Shown in pieces: positions 41,658 to 50,579 of a stretch of DNA of 64,000 nt. Source of the DNA: Gammaproteobacteria bacterium UBA2168 (GTDB lineage: Bacteria > Pseudomonadota > Gammaproteobacteria > Pseudomonadales > Azotimanducaceae). The position numbers were made by a program, and so were the translations under genes. The notes below the pieces were generated by a model. The model made no database searches and was not told the DNA's origin. It saw only the letters and a list, made by a program, of their open reading frames with translations. Position 1 is the stretch's first letter. Each line of letters begins with the position of its first letter. The stretch is taken from NCBI GenBank assembly GCA_002327525.1, contig DCWG01000125.1:1-64000 (forward strand). Reading direction: 5' to 3'.

Positions 41658-43496
41658 TCAGCGTTGTTCTTTGCCGTCTTCGCCAGCCGCTTCCTGCTGG
41701 TTGTCGTCGGAATCCATCCTCTTTGACAGATTTGCCATGCTGAGGTTGATCTGGGCATTTTCCAAGTAACCATCCAACATACGAAACGTGAACTGGTTAA
41801 AACTTTGGGTACTGATTACGTCATCCTGAATTTGTGCGGTGCTTTGGATACCCTGGCGCTGAATGTGCACCTTGTGGCCTTTGCGGAATGGCAAGCTGGG
41901 CGTGATCAGCGTTGGCGATTGATTGATGGCCCTGATCTCGGGAAGCAAGAAGGCGCGCGCGAAGTTGGTGGGGCCGCCCTTCTTCTGCACGACGCGCGCA
42001 GCCACGGCGATGGCGCGAGGTGCGATGAGCTGCATGCCGGCAACCAGGTTTGAGATGTCCTGGTGAATCCAGCGCATTACGGCGATGCGCCAGCGTGGAT
42101 CACCTTCCTCGCGTATGGCCAGAAGTTCGCCTGTTTGCAGGTTTTTCGGCTTATCGCTGTTCCAGTTGACGTGGTATCCACCAGGACTGATGTCGACGAT
42201 GGAGGTTTCGAAAATGCGATGACGGTTCGCGGCGTCCTGATCCTTCCTGGCTGCGGGAGCCCTTTCGAGCAGGAGTTTTTGCGGGTCAACCACGTTTGGG
42301 TTTTTGGGTATCCGGACCCGGATGGCGTCGTTCCACACATCGTCATCGACCACGTCGAGCTCCGGACCTTCGGTGTCCAGGAATGGATTGACTTCCTGTT
42401 TGATCAGAGCATCCATGTTGGACAACTGGTCGTTGAACTCCACCCCACCGGACAGATAGTAGTGGGCACTGCTGAACCCCACGCAAACCTTCAGCGAGCC
42501 CTGTGCATCCAGGCGCCGATGGGCGCGCTGACGCATCCTGCCCCAGGCCGCCATCGCGTGCTGCAGTACCTCCTTGGTCACGTTGTCCGGAATCGGAATT
42601 TCGGTATCGATCTCCTTGAGATATGCCTCGATCTCGAAGGCGAGCAACTCCGAGCGCACGGCCCGTGGATCTTTCAGGTCGATGGCGAGCCGCTGATACA
42701 GCGGTCCCATATCCGCCTGGAGATCGAGCATGAACACAGCATCGTCGTTTGCGGCCTCGATTCGAACCCGAGGTGTCCACAGCTCCAGGGCGTTGAATAC
42801 TTGCGAGAGTTGCGTGTGCCGCAGCTGATTGGGCCTCGCTGCCGAGAGCAGCACAGCGCGCAGGTACGCGTCATTTATGGTCGATGGTTCGTCTGACTGG
42901 TTGGCCGAGTCGAGTACCGTGTTCTCGGTCAATTCCAGGTGCTCGGCCAGGGCATACATCTGGTTCAGTTCCAGCCACAGATTTGGTGTCGGCGGTACGT
43001 ATTGCTGAAGCGTGCGCAGCAAAATGCGCGACAGATCCGAGATAGCGCGATGGATGGCCAGTGGCAGGCTTTCCTTCGCCTCACTGGCCTGCGAGGACTT
43101 GGCGCCATTGGGGGTCTCGGAGCGGTTGTCACGCAATGCCGAGGCCGCATCGAAGACCACCGCCTTGTAGCCGATCGACAGATTAGCCTGCAGTCGCTGT
43201 GCCACCTGAGCCTGTGCACTGTCCCGGCCGCTGCTCTGTAGCGCAGCCTGATCCAGGCGGGTACAGACGTACTCCACCGTCGAGCGTATAGCCTCCAGTG
43301 CGTCGAGGCGTTCGGCAAAGTCGAGTTTCAGCCGCGCGATCTCATCCGTTGCCCGAGCCAGCGAAAAAGCGGTTTGATCGGTATTCGCCACGGGCAGACT
43401 CGCAACCCACTCACCGATCAGCGTGAGATCGGTAAAGGACAGGGTATCGAGATCAGGCTCCGGCCTCGCGATCCTCGGCGCGTCAGAACTATCCAT
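41658..43496 (-). CDS. Large cytoplasmic protein of the fimX neighbourhood, PilZ-like C-terminus
   Basis: A 612-residue protein, mostly helical, with no signal peptide or TM segments. Residues 440-500 read RHRIFETSIVDISPGGYHVN, then NLQTGELLAIREEGDPRWRIAVMRWI. The DISPGG turn followed by a strand and GE-L-A pattern resembles a PilZ-type beta-barrel, but a clear RxxxR arginine pair is not seen, so c-di-GMP binding is doubtful. In Pseudomonas a protein of this size lies next to fimX, as here. It is divergent from efp (67-base gap with a possible TATAGT -10 at 43525). No function is known to me. Confidence 0.75.
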   Translation of the reverse strand: MDSSDAPRIARPEPDLDTLSFTDLTLIGEWVASLPVANTDQTAFSLARATDEIARLKLDFAERLDALEAIRSTVEYVCTRLDQAALQSSGRDSAQAQVAQRLQANLSIGYKAVVFDAASALRDNRSETPNGAKSSQASEAKESLPLAIHRAISDLSRILLRTLQQYVPPTPNLWLELNQMYALAEHLELTENTVLDSANQSDEPSTINDAYLRAVLLSAARPNQLRHTQLSQVFNALELWTPRVRIEAANDDAVFMLDLQADMGPLYQRLAIDLKDPRAVRSELLAFEIEAYLKEIDTEIPIPDNVTKEVLQHAMAAWGRMRQRAHRRLDAQGSLKVCVGFSSAHYYLSGGVEFNDQLSNMDALIKQEVNPFLDTEGPELDVVDDDVWNDAIRVRIPKNPNVVDPQKLLLERAPAARKDQDAANRHRIFETSIVDISPGGYHVNWNSDKPKNLQTGELLAIREEGDPRWRIAVMRWIHQDISNLVAGMQLIAPRAIAVAARVVQKKGGPTNFARAFLLPEIRAINQSPTLITPSLPFRKGHKVHIQRQGIQSTAQIQDDVISTQSFNQFTFRMLDGYLENAQINLSMANLSKRMDSDDNQQEAAGEDGKEQR

Positions 43497-43563
43497 GGTG
43501 GTCTGGTCAAGGTTCGGGTGTCAGTATAGTGGAATGTGAGTTCCAAGATCAGCAGGCGAAGTA

Positions 43564-44133
43564 ATGGCTAGCTATTCAACAAACGAATTCCGTAGCGGGC
43601 TGAAGGTACTGCTCGAGGGCGAACCCTGTTCGATACTCGAGAACGAGTTCGTGAAGCCCGGCAAGGGACAAGCATTCAACCGCGTTAGGTTCCGCAACCT
43701 CAAAACCGGCCGGGTATGGGAGCGCACGTTCAAATCCGGAGAGTCCATCGAGGCGGCCGACGTCATGGAGCTCGACATGGAGTACCTGTACAGCGATGGG
43801 GAGTTCTGGCACTTCATGAAGACCGACGGCAGCTTCGAGCAGGTGGCCGCTCCCGAGGCCGCAGTGGCGGATGCACGGGGCTGGTTGAAAGAACAGGACG
43901 TCTGCCAGGTCACGTTGTGGAACGAAGCCCCTATTTCGGTCGTGTTGCCCAACTTCGTCGAATTGGAGGTTACCGAGACAGATCCGGGCATCAAGGGCGA
44001 CACTGCCCAGGGTGGCAGCAAACCAGCCACACTCTCGACGGGCGCGACCATACGCGTGCCTCTGTTCGTCAATATCGGCGACGTGCTGAAAATCGACACC
44101 CGTACGGGCGAGTACGTCAGCCGGGCACGCTGA
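43564..44133 (+). CDS. efp: Elongation factor P
   Basis: EF-P relieves ribosome stalling at polyproline stretches. The 189-residue protein has the three-domain form; the modification loop [14 protein letters not shown] contains K34, the position beta-lysylated in E. coli. Domain III has the C-terminal signature [24 protein letters not shown]. The adjacent epmA, one base downstream, encodes the lysyl-ligase that modifies this residue. The second modification gene, epmB, is not in the window. Complete and typical. Confidence 0.97.
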   Translation: MASYSTNEFRSGLKVLLEGEPCSILENEFVKPGKGQAFNRVRFRNLKTGRVWERTFKSGESIEAADVMELDMEYLYSDGEFWHFMKTDGSFEQVAAPEAAVADARGWLKEQDVCQVTLWNEAPISVVLPNFVELEVTETDPGIKGDTAQGGSKPATLSTGATIRVPLFVNIGDVLKIDTRTGEYVSRAR

Positions 44134-44134
44134 C

Positions 44135-44986
44135 TTGTCCAGTCCGCGCGACTGGCGCCCGACCTGTAGTGTTGAGACGATACGCGCGCGCGCGGATATC
44201 GTGCACCGCATCCGCGCCTTTTTCGGTGCACGCGAGGTGCTGGAAGTGAGCACGCCGACGCTTGGTCACACCACCGTGACCGAACCGGCGGTGGAGAGTC
44301 TACGCCTTGAATCCGGACCATTCCTGCAGACTTCGCCCGAGTACTACATGAAGCGCCTGCTGGCGGCCGGAGCGCCCTCGATCTATCAGATCGGGCCCGT
44401 ATACCGGGCTGAGGAGCGAGGCCGCTGGCACAATCCAGAATTCACCATGCTGGAGTGGTATCGCCTCGGATTCAACGATACCGAACTAATGGACGAGGTC
44501 GCCGAACTGGTGGATGTGGTGCTGGGCGCAGCCCCCTACCAACGACTCACATACAGACAGCTCACCGGAGGTCTCGTGGCGTCGCGGGAGCGGCTGGATC
44601 TGGCCTTCGCGCAAGCGCTGACAGGGCTCGACGAGCGGCGCACTTTCGTTACCGACTACCCTGCGGAACAGGCGGCTCTGGCCCGGTTGCGAGAGGACGA
44701 TGCCAGCGTCGCCGCCCGCTTCGAGCTGGTGGTTGATGGTGTGGAACTGGCTAACGGCTATTTCGAACTGGGTGATGCGTCCACACTGCGATGCAGGTTC
44801 GAAGCTGACAATTCAGCGCGCGAGCTTCGCGGGGGAGAGGCGCTTGCACTGGATGAACGCTTTCTCGACGCCATGGCAGGGGGGCTGCCAACGTGCTCGG
44901 GCGTCGCGCTCGGCCTTGACCGTCTGGTGATGCTGGCGGTTGGAGCGAACAGCCTGAGCGAGGTGATGCCGTTTCCCGATGGCTAG
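44135..44986 (+). CDS. epmA: EF-P--(R)-beta-lysine ligase (EpmA/GenX/PoxA)
   Basis: EpmA is a class II lysyl-tRNA-synthetase paralogue lacking the anticodon domain; it attaches (R)-beta-lysine to EF-P K34. The 283-residue protein has motif 1-like EVSTPTLGHTTVTEPA, motif 2 FLQTSPEYYMKRLLAAG with IYQIGPVYRAEERGRWHNPEFTMLEWYR, and motif 3 GLPTCSGVALGLDRLVMLAVG. It starts at TTG 44135, one base after the efp stop. It is about 40 residues shorter than E. coli EpmA. The stop TAG lies inside the CTAG that flanks the next repeat element. Confidence 0.94.
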   Translation: MSSPRDWRPTCSVETIRARADIVHRIRAFFGAREVLEVSTPTLGHTTVTEPAVESLRLESGPFLQTSPEYYMKRLLAAGAPSIYQIGPVYRAEERGRWHNPEFTMLEWYRLGFNDTELMDEVAELVDVVLGAAPYQRLTYRQLTGGLVASRERLDLAFAQALTGLDERRTFVTDYPAEQAALARLREDDASVAARFELVVDGVELANGYFELGDASTLRCRFEADNSARELRGGEALALDERFLDAMAGGLPTCSGVALGLDRLVMLAVGANSLSEVMPFPDG

Positions 44987-45174
44987 CCTGGATATTGCAC
45001 GAGGACGCGGCGTTTTGGGTGAGAGATCGTGGTTGTGATGACGGCCGCGAGATCCAGCCAAAAACCGCGAAGGCGCATCTGTCATATTTTGACCACGTTC
45101 GAAATGTAGAAAAATCCATTGAAATCAAAATGATTGGCTTCAACTGCGCCGTACTCGTGCAATATCCGGGCTAG
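44983..45174. mobile_element. MITE-like element E2 with CTAG flanks and ~21-bp terminal inverted repeats
   Basis: The 25-base ends 44983-45007 and 45150-45174 are inverted copies with 23 matches, including the outer CTAG. If CTAG is the target duplication, the repeat proper begins CCTGGATATTGCACGAG on the left and CCCGGATATTGCACGAG on the right (read inward). The 140-base interior is not palindromic and has no open frame, which argues against a simple terminator. Removing the element and one CTAG restores GGCTAGGGCC, which keeps the epmA stop codon. From memory the termini look like IS1380-type ends; that assignment is tentative. Confidence 0.65.
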
Positions 45175-45201
45175 GGCCTCAATGCCCTTAAGGCTCCACC
45201 T

Positions 45202-46041
45202 TCACCGTATGCGCTCCGGACCGGCCCATTGGCCGATGACCTCGCCCATGCGCAACCGCGTTCCGGAGCGCAGGTTGGCGTGTGCTTCGAAGCGTCCCTG
45301 TTCAAAACAGAGAATCACGGTAGAGCCGAGCAGGAAGCGGCCGAACTCGGCGCCGCGTTCGAACGCGACATCGTGTTGGCGCTGTTCCACCTTCCGATAG
45401 GGGCTGACCGGCGCATCCCAAACGGTCTCGATGCTGCCGACGATCAGGGCGCCCACCATGATCAGTAGCATGTCGCCTGGATTGCCGCGCAACCGGCACA
45501 CCAGGCGTTCGTTGCGGCAGAACAGATCGCCGATGGACGCCTCGGAACGGGCGTTGACCGAGAAAAGTTCACCTGGCACTGCTTGCGAATCGGTAAGCGT
45601 GAGTTCCGCCGGGACGTGCACGCGGTGGTAGTCCCGGGGGGCGAGATAGATGGTGACGAATTTGCCGCCATCGAATCCGTGAGCCAGAGATCCCGCCAGG
45701 GCTCCGAGGGAGTAGCGCGTGCCCTTGGCCTGCAGCAGGGTGCCGTGCTCGATATTGCCGAGTTGACTGATCGAGCCGTCGCAGGGGCTGACCACGACGT
45801 TCGGCTGGTCGCAGACCGTCCGCGCACCCTGCGCCAGAGCGCGTGTAAAAAAGGCGTTGAACGAGTCGAACTCCTCAAGACCAGCGTCCGCCTCTTCCAT
45901 GTTCACGTTGTAGAATCGGGTGAAAGCGTGGATTAGCGAACGTCGTACCAGCGGTACCCTCGAGGCAGCCAGCCAGCCAGCCAGGCGCGTGAGTGCGTGT
46001 CTGGGCAGAACGTTTTGCAGTGCGATGAATGGGTGGCTCAT
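45202..46041 (-). CDS. psd: Phosphatidylserine decarboxylase proenzyme
   Basis: Psd makes phosphatidylethanolamine from phosphatidylserine at the inner membrane; it self-cleaves at a Gly-Ser bond to form a pyruvoyl cofactor. The 279-residue protein has FTRFYNVNMEEA, FNAFFTRALAQGAR, VVSPCDGSISQ, VTIYLAPRDYHRVHVP, and the cleavage motif FLLGSTVIL. ATG 46041 overlaps the rhdA stop (ATGA), so the pair is coupled; the longer reading to 46074 is not favoured. The order rhdA-psd is as in Pseudomonas. Confidence 0.95.
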   Translation of the reverse strand: MSHPFIALQNVLPRHALTRLAGWLAASRVPLVRRSLIHAFTRFYNVNMEEADAGLEEFDSFNAFFTRALAQGARTVCDQPNVVVSPCDGSISQLGNIEHGTLLQAKGTRYSLGALAGSLAHGFDGGKFVTIYLAPRDYHRVHVPAELTLTDSQAVPGELFSVNARSEASIGDLFCRNERLVCRLRGNPGDMLLIMVGALIVGSIETVWDAPVSPYRKVEQRQHDVAFERGAEFGRFLLGSTVILCFEQGRFEAHANLRSGTRLRMGEVIGQWAGPERIR

Positions 46042-46889
46042 GTCTCGATGGGCAGGTCGGCACGGTTGCCCCACTCCGACCAGGAGCCGTGGTAGGCGCG
46101 GATCGATTGGAAACCGAGCAGGCGAGCGACCATGTAGGACAGCCCGGAACGATGGTGTGTCTGGCAGTGTGTGATTATCTGCTTCTCGGCGGTAACGCCG
46201 ACCGCGTTGAGCAGGCCGTCCAGATTTCGGATCAGACGCATGTCGTGGGCGGGGTCCTTGAGGTGCATCCAGTCCGTGTTCACAGCCCCGGGAATGTGCC
46301 CGGCGCGTGCGGAGCCGCTGCGCTCGCCCCGGTACTCCGCGTCACTGCGCACATCCCAGATCAATTGCCGGGGATCGTCGATGGCCGCCAGCACGTCCTC
46401 GATTTCCGCGATGGGGCCGGTATCGATTGTGAGATGGACCTGCGATGGTGCCGGTACCGCGCCGTTGCCTTGCCGTGCGCTCCGACCGCAGGCGAGCCAC
46501 GCCTGAATTCCCCCATTGAGGTAGTGCCAGTCACGCTTTCCAATTACATCCAGTGTCCAGCAGAAACGCCCGGCCCAGCCACCACCCTCATCATCGTAGG
46601 CCACTACTTTCTTCGTGAAGTCGAAACCGATGCGACGAAAGAGTGCAGTCAGACGCCCGAGGTCTGGCAAACGGCCGCTGGCTGGCGGCGTGCCGTCGAC
46701 GAGCTCCGCCGGGGTGACCAGAATTGCGCCGGGCACGTGCGCTTGAGCGTAGGCCTGCGATGATGCCACGTGCACCAGCAAAAGGTCGTGGTCGAGCTCG
46801 AGCAAGTCGGGTTCGAGGATATGCGCTCTGGAAGAGATGTGCTTTTCTCCGCGTGGGCGAGCAGCTATGTTAACGGAACGACAGGACAA
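46038..46889 (-). CDS. Thiosulfate sulfurtransferase (rhodanese, RhdA-like)
   Basis: A tandem-rhodanese protein that moves sulfur from thiosulfate to cyanide or another acceptor through a cysteine persulfide. The N-terminal inactive domain has [19 protein letters not shown]. The C-terminal domain has [30 protein letters not shown] and the active-site loop [20 protein letters not shown] with the catalytic Cys. The CQTHHRSG loop is the one in Azotobacter/Pseudomonas RhdA. The start shown is TTG 46889, very close to the divergent orn start at 46902; a start 15-25 codons later is likely. Confidence 0.9.
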   Translation of the reverse strand: MSCRSVNIAARPRGEKHISSRAHILEPDLLELDHDLLLVHVASSQAYAQAHVPGAILVTPAELVDGTPPASGRLPDLGRLTALFRRIGFDFTKKVVAYDDEGGGWAGRFCWTLDVIGKRDWHYLNGGIQAWLACGRSARQGNGAVPAPSQVHLTIDTGPIAEIEDVLAAIDDPRQLIWDVRSDAEYRGERSGSARAGHIPGAVNTDWMHLKDPAHDMRLIRNLDGLLNAVGVTAEKQIITHCQTHHRSGLSYMVARLLGFQSIRAYHGSWSEWGNRADLPIET

Positions 46890-46901
46890 TCAAGGAATTT
46901 C

Positions 46902-47441
46902 GTGGCTGCCAACCTGGTGTGGATGGATCTTGAGATGACCGGACTCGACCCGGAACGTGATGTCATCATCGAAATGGCGACGATCGTGACCGATTCGGAA
47001 CTCGAGATCATCGAGGAAGGGCCGGTGTTCGCCATCGCGCAGCCGCAGGCGAAACTCGACGCGATGGACGAATGGAACCAGACCCACCATGGTGCCTCTG
47101 GGCTCATCGATCGCGTACGCCGCGATGGCGTGGCCGAGCGAGAGGCAGAGGCGGTCACGCTCGCCTTTCTCGAGCGTCACGTCGAGCCGCGCAAGGCACC
47201 GCTGTGCGGCAACACCATCTGGCAAGACCGCCGCTTCCTGGTACGCTACATGCCCACCCTCGAGGCACATCTGCACTACCGCAACATCGACGTCTCCAGC
47301 ATCAAAGAGCTGGCGCGCCGTTGGAAGCCCGGGCTGCTTGGTGGCTTCAGCAAGAAAAACGCACATACAGCGTTGGCTGATATCCGTGAATCCATCGCCG
47401 AACTGCGCTACTACCGCGAGCACTTTTTCGTCAGGCATTAG
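46902..47441 (+). CDS. orn: Oligoribonuclease
   Basis: Orn is the 3'-5' exoribonuclease that finishes RNA decay by degrading diribonucleotides, including pGpG from c-di-GMP turnover. The 179-residue DEDDh nuclease has [20 protein letters not shown] (DxE), [24 protein letters not shown], and [15 protein letters not shown] (catalytic His and Asp). I start at GTG 46902 with AAGGA six bases upstream; the 44 codons before it lie in the divergent sulfurtransferase region. The last 11 bases overlap the convergent queG gene. Confidence 0.95.
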   Translation: MAANLVWMDLEMTGLDPERDVIIEMATIVTDSELEIIEEGPVFAIAQPQAKLDAMDEWNQTHHGASGLIDRVRRDGVAEREAEAVTLAFLERHVEPRKAPLCGNTIWQDRRFLVRYMPTLEAHLHYRNIDVSSIKELARRWKPGLLGGFSKKNAHTALADIRESIAELRYYREHFFVRH

Positions 47442-48540
47442 CGTGCCGGATCTTTGTTTCGAGAGCACTGACGGCCCAGTGGATGTGTTCGGCCGCCAGG
47501 TCGGATGAACCAGGGAGAGCCGAGCGCAGCCTGTCGCGCACTTTGTTGCTACCCGGGCCGTTGCCGAGCGCGATGGCGAGGTTGCGACGCCACATGTCGA
47601 AGTTGATGCGCCGAATGGGCGAACCTTCTGTGCGTCTCAGAAACTCCGCCTCACTCCAATCGAACAGATCAAGCAACGTGGCTGCGTCCAGCCCGTGACG
47701 CGGGGTAAAATCCACCTCGCAGCTGGATACCGTGCTGCGATTCCACGGACAGTACAGCTGGCAATCGTCGCAGCCGAAGATGCGGTTGCCCATCAGGGGC
47801 CTCAGTTCAGGATCGATTGGGCCCTTGTGTTCGATGGTCAGGTAGGAGATGCAGCGTTTGGCATCCAGCAACCGATTCGCGATCAGCGCATTGGTCGGGC
47901 ACATCGTCATGCAGGCCCGGCATGCACCGCAACGGTCCAATACCGTTGCGTCGTCGCTAGGCAGAGGCAGGTTGGTGTAAATCTCACCGAGAAAGAAGAA
48001 GCTGCCGGCGCGGGGGTGGATGAGCAGCGTGTGTTTGCCCATCCAACCGAGTCCGGCCTTGCTGGCGAGCGCCTTTTCGAGCACTGGAGCGGAGTCGGTA
48101 AAGGCGCGGAAGCGATGGTCGATGCGAGCGGCCGCAGCATCGAGAAGTTTCGCCAGCCGCGCCAGCCGGCGTCGGATGACCTTGTGGTAGTCGCGACCGA
48201 GAGCGTAGCGGGAAACGTATGCTCGTGATGGGTCTTCGAGTATCCGCAGCGGTTGCTCGCATTCCGAGGTGAGGTAGTTCATGCGCGTGCTGATCACGCG
48301 CAATGTCCCGGGCAGTAGCTGTTCGGGATGCAGACGTGCCTCGAAGTGCTCGTTCATGTAGCCCATGGCGCCGTGCAGGCCGCGCGCCAGCCAGTCACGC
48401 ACATGCGGTTCGTGCGCGCTGAGGTCGACATCGCTCACGCCAAGCTGGTCAAAACCGAATTCTGCCGCCCAGGTGTCGAGCTGACCGCGCAGCGCAAGGG
48501 TCTGTGCGGTACTGAGGGTTGCGATAGTGGCCTCACTCAT
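47431..48540 (-). CDS. queG: Epoxyqueuosine reductase
   Basis: QueG reduces epoxyqueuosine to queuosine in tRNA, using cobalamin and two 4Fe-4S clusters. The 369-residue protein has the B12-binding N-terminal part ([28 protein letters not shown]), [26 protein letters not shown], and cluster motifs [16 protein letters not shown] and [11 protein letters not shown]. Length and motifs match QueG (E. coli 379). I start at ATG 48540 ([10 protein letters not shown]) rather than 25 codons upstream. Divergent from nnr across a gap that holds a 12-bp inverted repeat. Confidence 0.95.
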   Translation of the reverse strand: MSEATIATLSTAQTLALRGQLDTWAAEFGFDQLGVSDVDLSAHEPHVRDWLARGLHGAMGYMNEHFEARLHPEQLLPGTLRVISTRMNYLTSECEQPLRILEDPSRAYVSRYALGRDYHKVIRRRLARLAKLLDAAAARIDHRFRAFTDSAPVLEKALASKAGLGWMGKHTLLIHPRAGSFFFLGEIYTNLPLPSDDATVLDRCGACRACMTMCPTNALIANRLLDAKRCISYLTIEHKGPIDPELRPLMGNRIFGCDDCQLYCPWNRSTVSSCEVDFTPRHGLDAATLLDLFDWSEAEFLRRTEGSPIRRINFDMWRRNLAIALGNGPGSNKVRDRLRSALPGSSDLAAEHIHWAVSALETKIRHANA

Positions 48541-48548
48541 GGCGGCAC

Positions 48549-48618
48549 TATATGGCACCTGCGGCAGCCGATCACGCATGTGCGGGAGATGGTTCGAGAT
48601 GTCGGGAGGTGCCATATA
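48549..48618. promoter_or_regulatory. Paired 12-bp inverted repeat carrying -10-like hexamers for queG and nnr
   Basis: The 101-base gap between divergent queG and nnr has TATATGGCACCT (48549-48560) and its exact reverse complement AGGTGCCATATA (48607-48618), 46 bases apart. The right arm runs into TATAAT (48614-48619), a strong -10 for nnr. The left arm read leftward gives TATAGT (48547-48552), a -10 for queG. Each divergent promoter thus has the same GGTGCCATATA-type element over its -10. A shared regulator binding both arms is a reasonable inference, but no factor is known to me. Confidence 0.5.
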
Positions 48619-48641
48619 ATGGGCTGGAACGAGGACGAGCG

Positions 48642-50126
48642 ATGACAGAATTCAGTACGGGTGGCGGTATGGACGTCTATCTCGCGAGCGAGTGCCGGGA
48701 GTTGGACCGTATAGCCATCGAAGAAGAGGGTATCGAGGGCTTCGAACTCATGCGGCGCGCGGGTCAGGCCGCCTTCAACGAGCTGGCCCGCCGGTGGCCC
48801 GATGCCGGGTCGGTCAGCGTTGTGTGCGGAAAAGGCAACAATGCCGGTGATGGCTACGTCATCGCCGGGCTTGCGCGGGAAAGCGGATTTGACGTGCAGC
48901 TGCTGCAGCTCGATGTGGGTGTGCTCTCCGGCGATGCCGCACTGGCGGTGGAGTTCGCGGCACGGCGCGGCGTGACTGCGCAGCCTGGCGACGGCGAGCT
49001 GCGCGGGGATGTGATCGTGGATGCCTTGTTGGGCACGGGTTTGAGCGGCGAGCTACGCGAGCCCTATCGCTCGGCGGTGCAACGGATTAATGCAGTTGGT
49101 TGCGGTGTACTGGCCGTGGATATCCCAACCGGCGTACTGGCCGACACCGGCATGGTGCTCGACCCGGCGGTGCGTGCCGATGTGACGGTCAGTTTCATCG
49201 GGCGCAAGGTCGGCCTGCACACGGGGCCAGGGCTCGACTGCTGTGGGGAGGTGGTGCACGACACCCTTGGGGTGAGTGACGCGGTCTTCGATGCTTTGCC
49301 GGGATGTCCTTTGCTGCGCTGGAGTGGGGACCTTCTGCCCGTGCGACCGATCAATGCCTACAAACAGGGCGTGGGGCACCTGGTGATCGCGGGTGGAGAC
49401 TATGCCATGAGCGGGGCGGTATTGCTGGCCGGGGAGGCGGCGCTGCGCGCCGGTGTGGGACTCGTCAGCATCCTGACTCACCAGGAGCATGCGGCGGGTA
49501 TCGTGTCGCGTCGGCCGGAACTGATGGTGAGAAACGCATCTGACGAGCAAGTCGTGCGCGGCCTTCTGGGGGCGGCGAGCGCGGTGGTCCTCGGACCGGG
49601 CCTCGGTCGTAGTTCGTGGGCCGGGGCTCTGTACCGGCGGGTAGTGGCGGCCAACAAGCCAACCCTGATTGATGCGGACGGTCTGCGCATCGCGGTGGAA
49701 GATGGCAGACCTGTGCTCGACGAGGTGCTCATCACCCCGCACGCGGGCGAAGCGGGTGCACTGCTTGGCTGCGGCAACGCCGAGATCAACGAAGACAGAC
49801 TGGATTCGGCGCGCCGGCTCGGCGAGCGCGTTGGCGGCGTGGCGGTGCTGAAAGGGGCGGGCAGCGTCATCGCCGATGCTCAGAACGTTGTGGGTATTGT
49901 GGCGCATGGCAATCCGGGCATGGCCAGCGCAGGCATGGGCGATGTGCTCAGTGGCATTGCCGGTGGATTTCTGGCGCAGGGGCTCAGCCTGAAGGCGGCG
50001 GCCGTGGCGGGAGCGACACTACACAGCGCCGCGGGCGATGCGGCAGCCAGGTGCGTCGGGCAACGTTCTCTGTTGGCCAGCGACGTGACGGATGCGATGA
50101 TCGAATTGCTGAAAGGTTCCGGTTGA
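48642..50126 (+). CDS. nnr: Bifunctional NAD(P)H-hydrate epimerase / ADP-dependent NAD(P)HX dehydratase
   Basis: Nnr (YjeF) repairs hydrated NAD(P)H. The N-terminal epimerase (about 1-205) has ELMRRAGQAAFNEL, VVCGKGNNAGDGYVIAGLA, VDALLGTGLSGELREPYRSAV and LAVDIPTGVLADTG. The C-terminal ribokinase-like dehydratase (about 220-494) has KQGVGHLVIAGGDYAMSGAVLLAGEAALRAG, ITPHAGEAGALLGC and NPGMASAGMGDVLSGIAGGFLAQG. I use ATG 48642; the longer frame crosses the promoter inverted repeat. The tsaE start overlaps its stop (TTGA). First gene of the nnr-tsaE-amiC-mutL-miaA-hfq series. Confidence 0.95.
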   Translation: MTEFSTGGGMDVYLASECRELDRIAIEEEGIEGFELMRRAGQAAFNELARRWPDAGSVSVVCGKGNNAGDGYVIAGLARESGFDVQLLQLDVGVLSGDAALAVEFAARRGVTAQPGDGELRGDVIVDALLGTGLSGELREPYRSAVQRINAVGCGVLAVDIPTGVLADTGMVLDPAVRADVTVSFIGRKVGLHTGPGLDCCGEVVHDTLGVSDAVFDALPGCPLLRWSGDLLPVRPINAYKQGVGHLVIAGGDYAMSGAVLLAGEAALRAGVGLVSILTHQEHAAGIVSRRPELMVRNASDEQVVRGLLGAASAVVLGPGLGRSSWAGALYRRVVAANKPTLIDADGLRIAVEDGRPVLDEVLITPHAGEAGALLGCGNAEINEDRLDSARRLGERVGGVAVLKGAGSVIADAQNVVGIVAHGNPGMASAGMGDVLSGIAGGFLAQGLSLKAAAVAGATLHSAAGDAAARCVGQRSLLASDVTDAMIELLKGSG

Positions 50127-50572
50127 GCGCGCTGCCCTCGGGGCGATATCTTCCGGATGAGCACGCGACCGAGGCATTGGGCGTCGAGCTTGCACAATGG
50201 TTGGCCGATCCGGTCAATAGTGCCGACAAGGCCCTTGTCTACCTGCATGGTGAGCTTGGTGCTGGAAAGACTACCCTCGTGCGCGGCATACTGCGGGGCT
50301 TGGGCCACACCGGGGCGGTCAAGAGTCCAACGTACACGCTGCTCGAGCCGTATGACGCGCAAGCTCTCTATCATTTCGATCTATATCGCATCGCCGACAG
50401 TCGGGAACTGGAGTTCATCGGCATGGACGATCTGCTGGCCGAAAACGTGGTCAAGGTGGTGGAATGGCCGGAAAGAGGTGGGGACCGGCTCCCCCGCCCC
50501 GATGTCGAGGTGTATCTCGAGGTTGATGGTAAGGCACGCCGCGCCCGCCTGCAGGCGGGCGACCCGGCGTAA
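50123..50572 (+). CDS. tsaE: tRNA threonylcarbamoyladenosine biosynthesis ATPase
   Basis: TsaE is the P-loop ATPase that works with TsaB and TsaD to place t6A on tRNA. The 149-residue protein has the Walker A motif LHGELGAGKTTLVRGIL near residue 45, AVKSPTYTLLEPY (switch-like Thr), and FDLYRIADSRELEFIGMDDLL, then VKVVEWPERG: the full family signature. I start at TTG 50123 overlapping the nnr stop; no ATG exists in the right place. The amidase follows after seven bases. Confidence 0.94.
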   Translation: MSALPSGRYLPDEHATEALGVELAQWLADPVNSADKALVYLHGELGAGKTTLVRGILRGLGHTGAVKSPTYTLLEPYDAQALYHFDLYRIADSRELEFIGMDDLLAENVVKVVEWPERGGDRLPRPDVEVYLEVDGKARRARLQAGDPA

Positions 50573-50579
50573 CGGCAAC

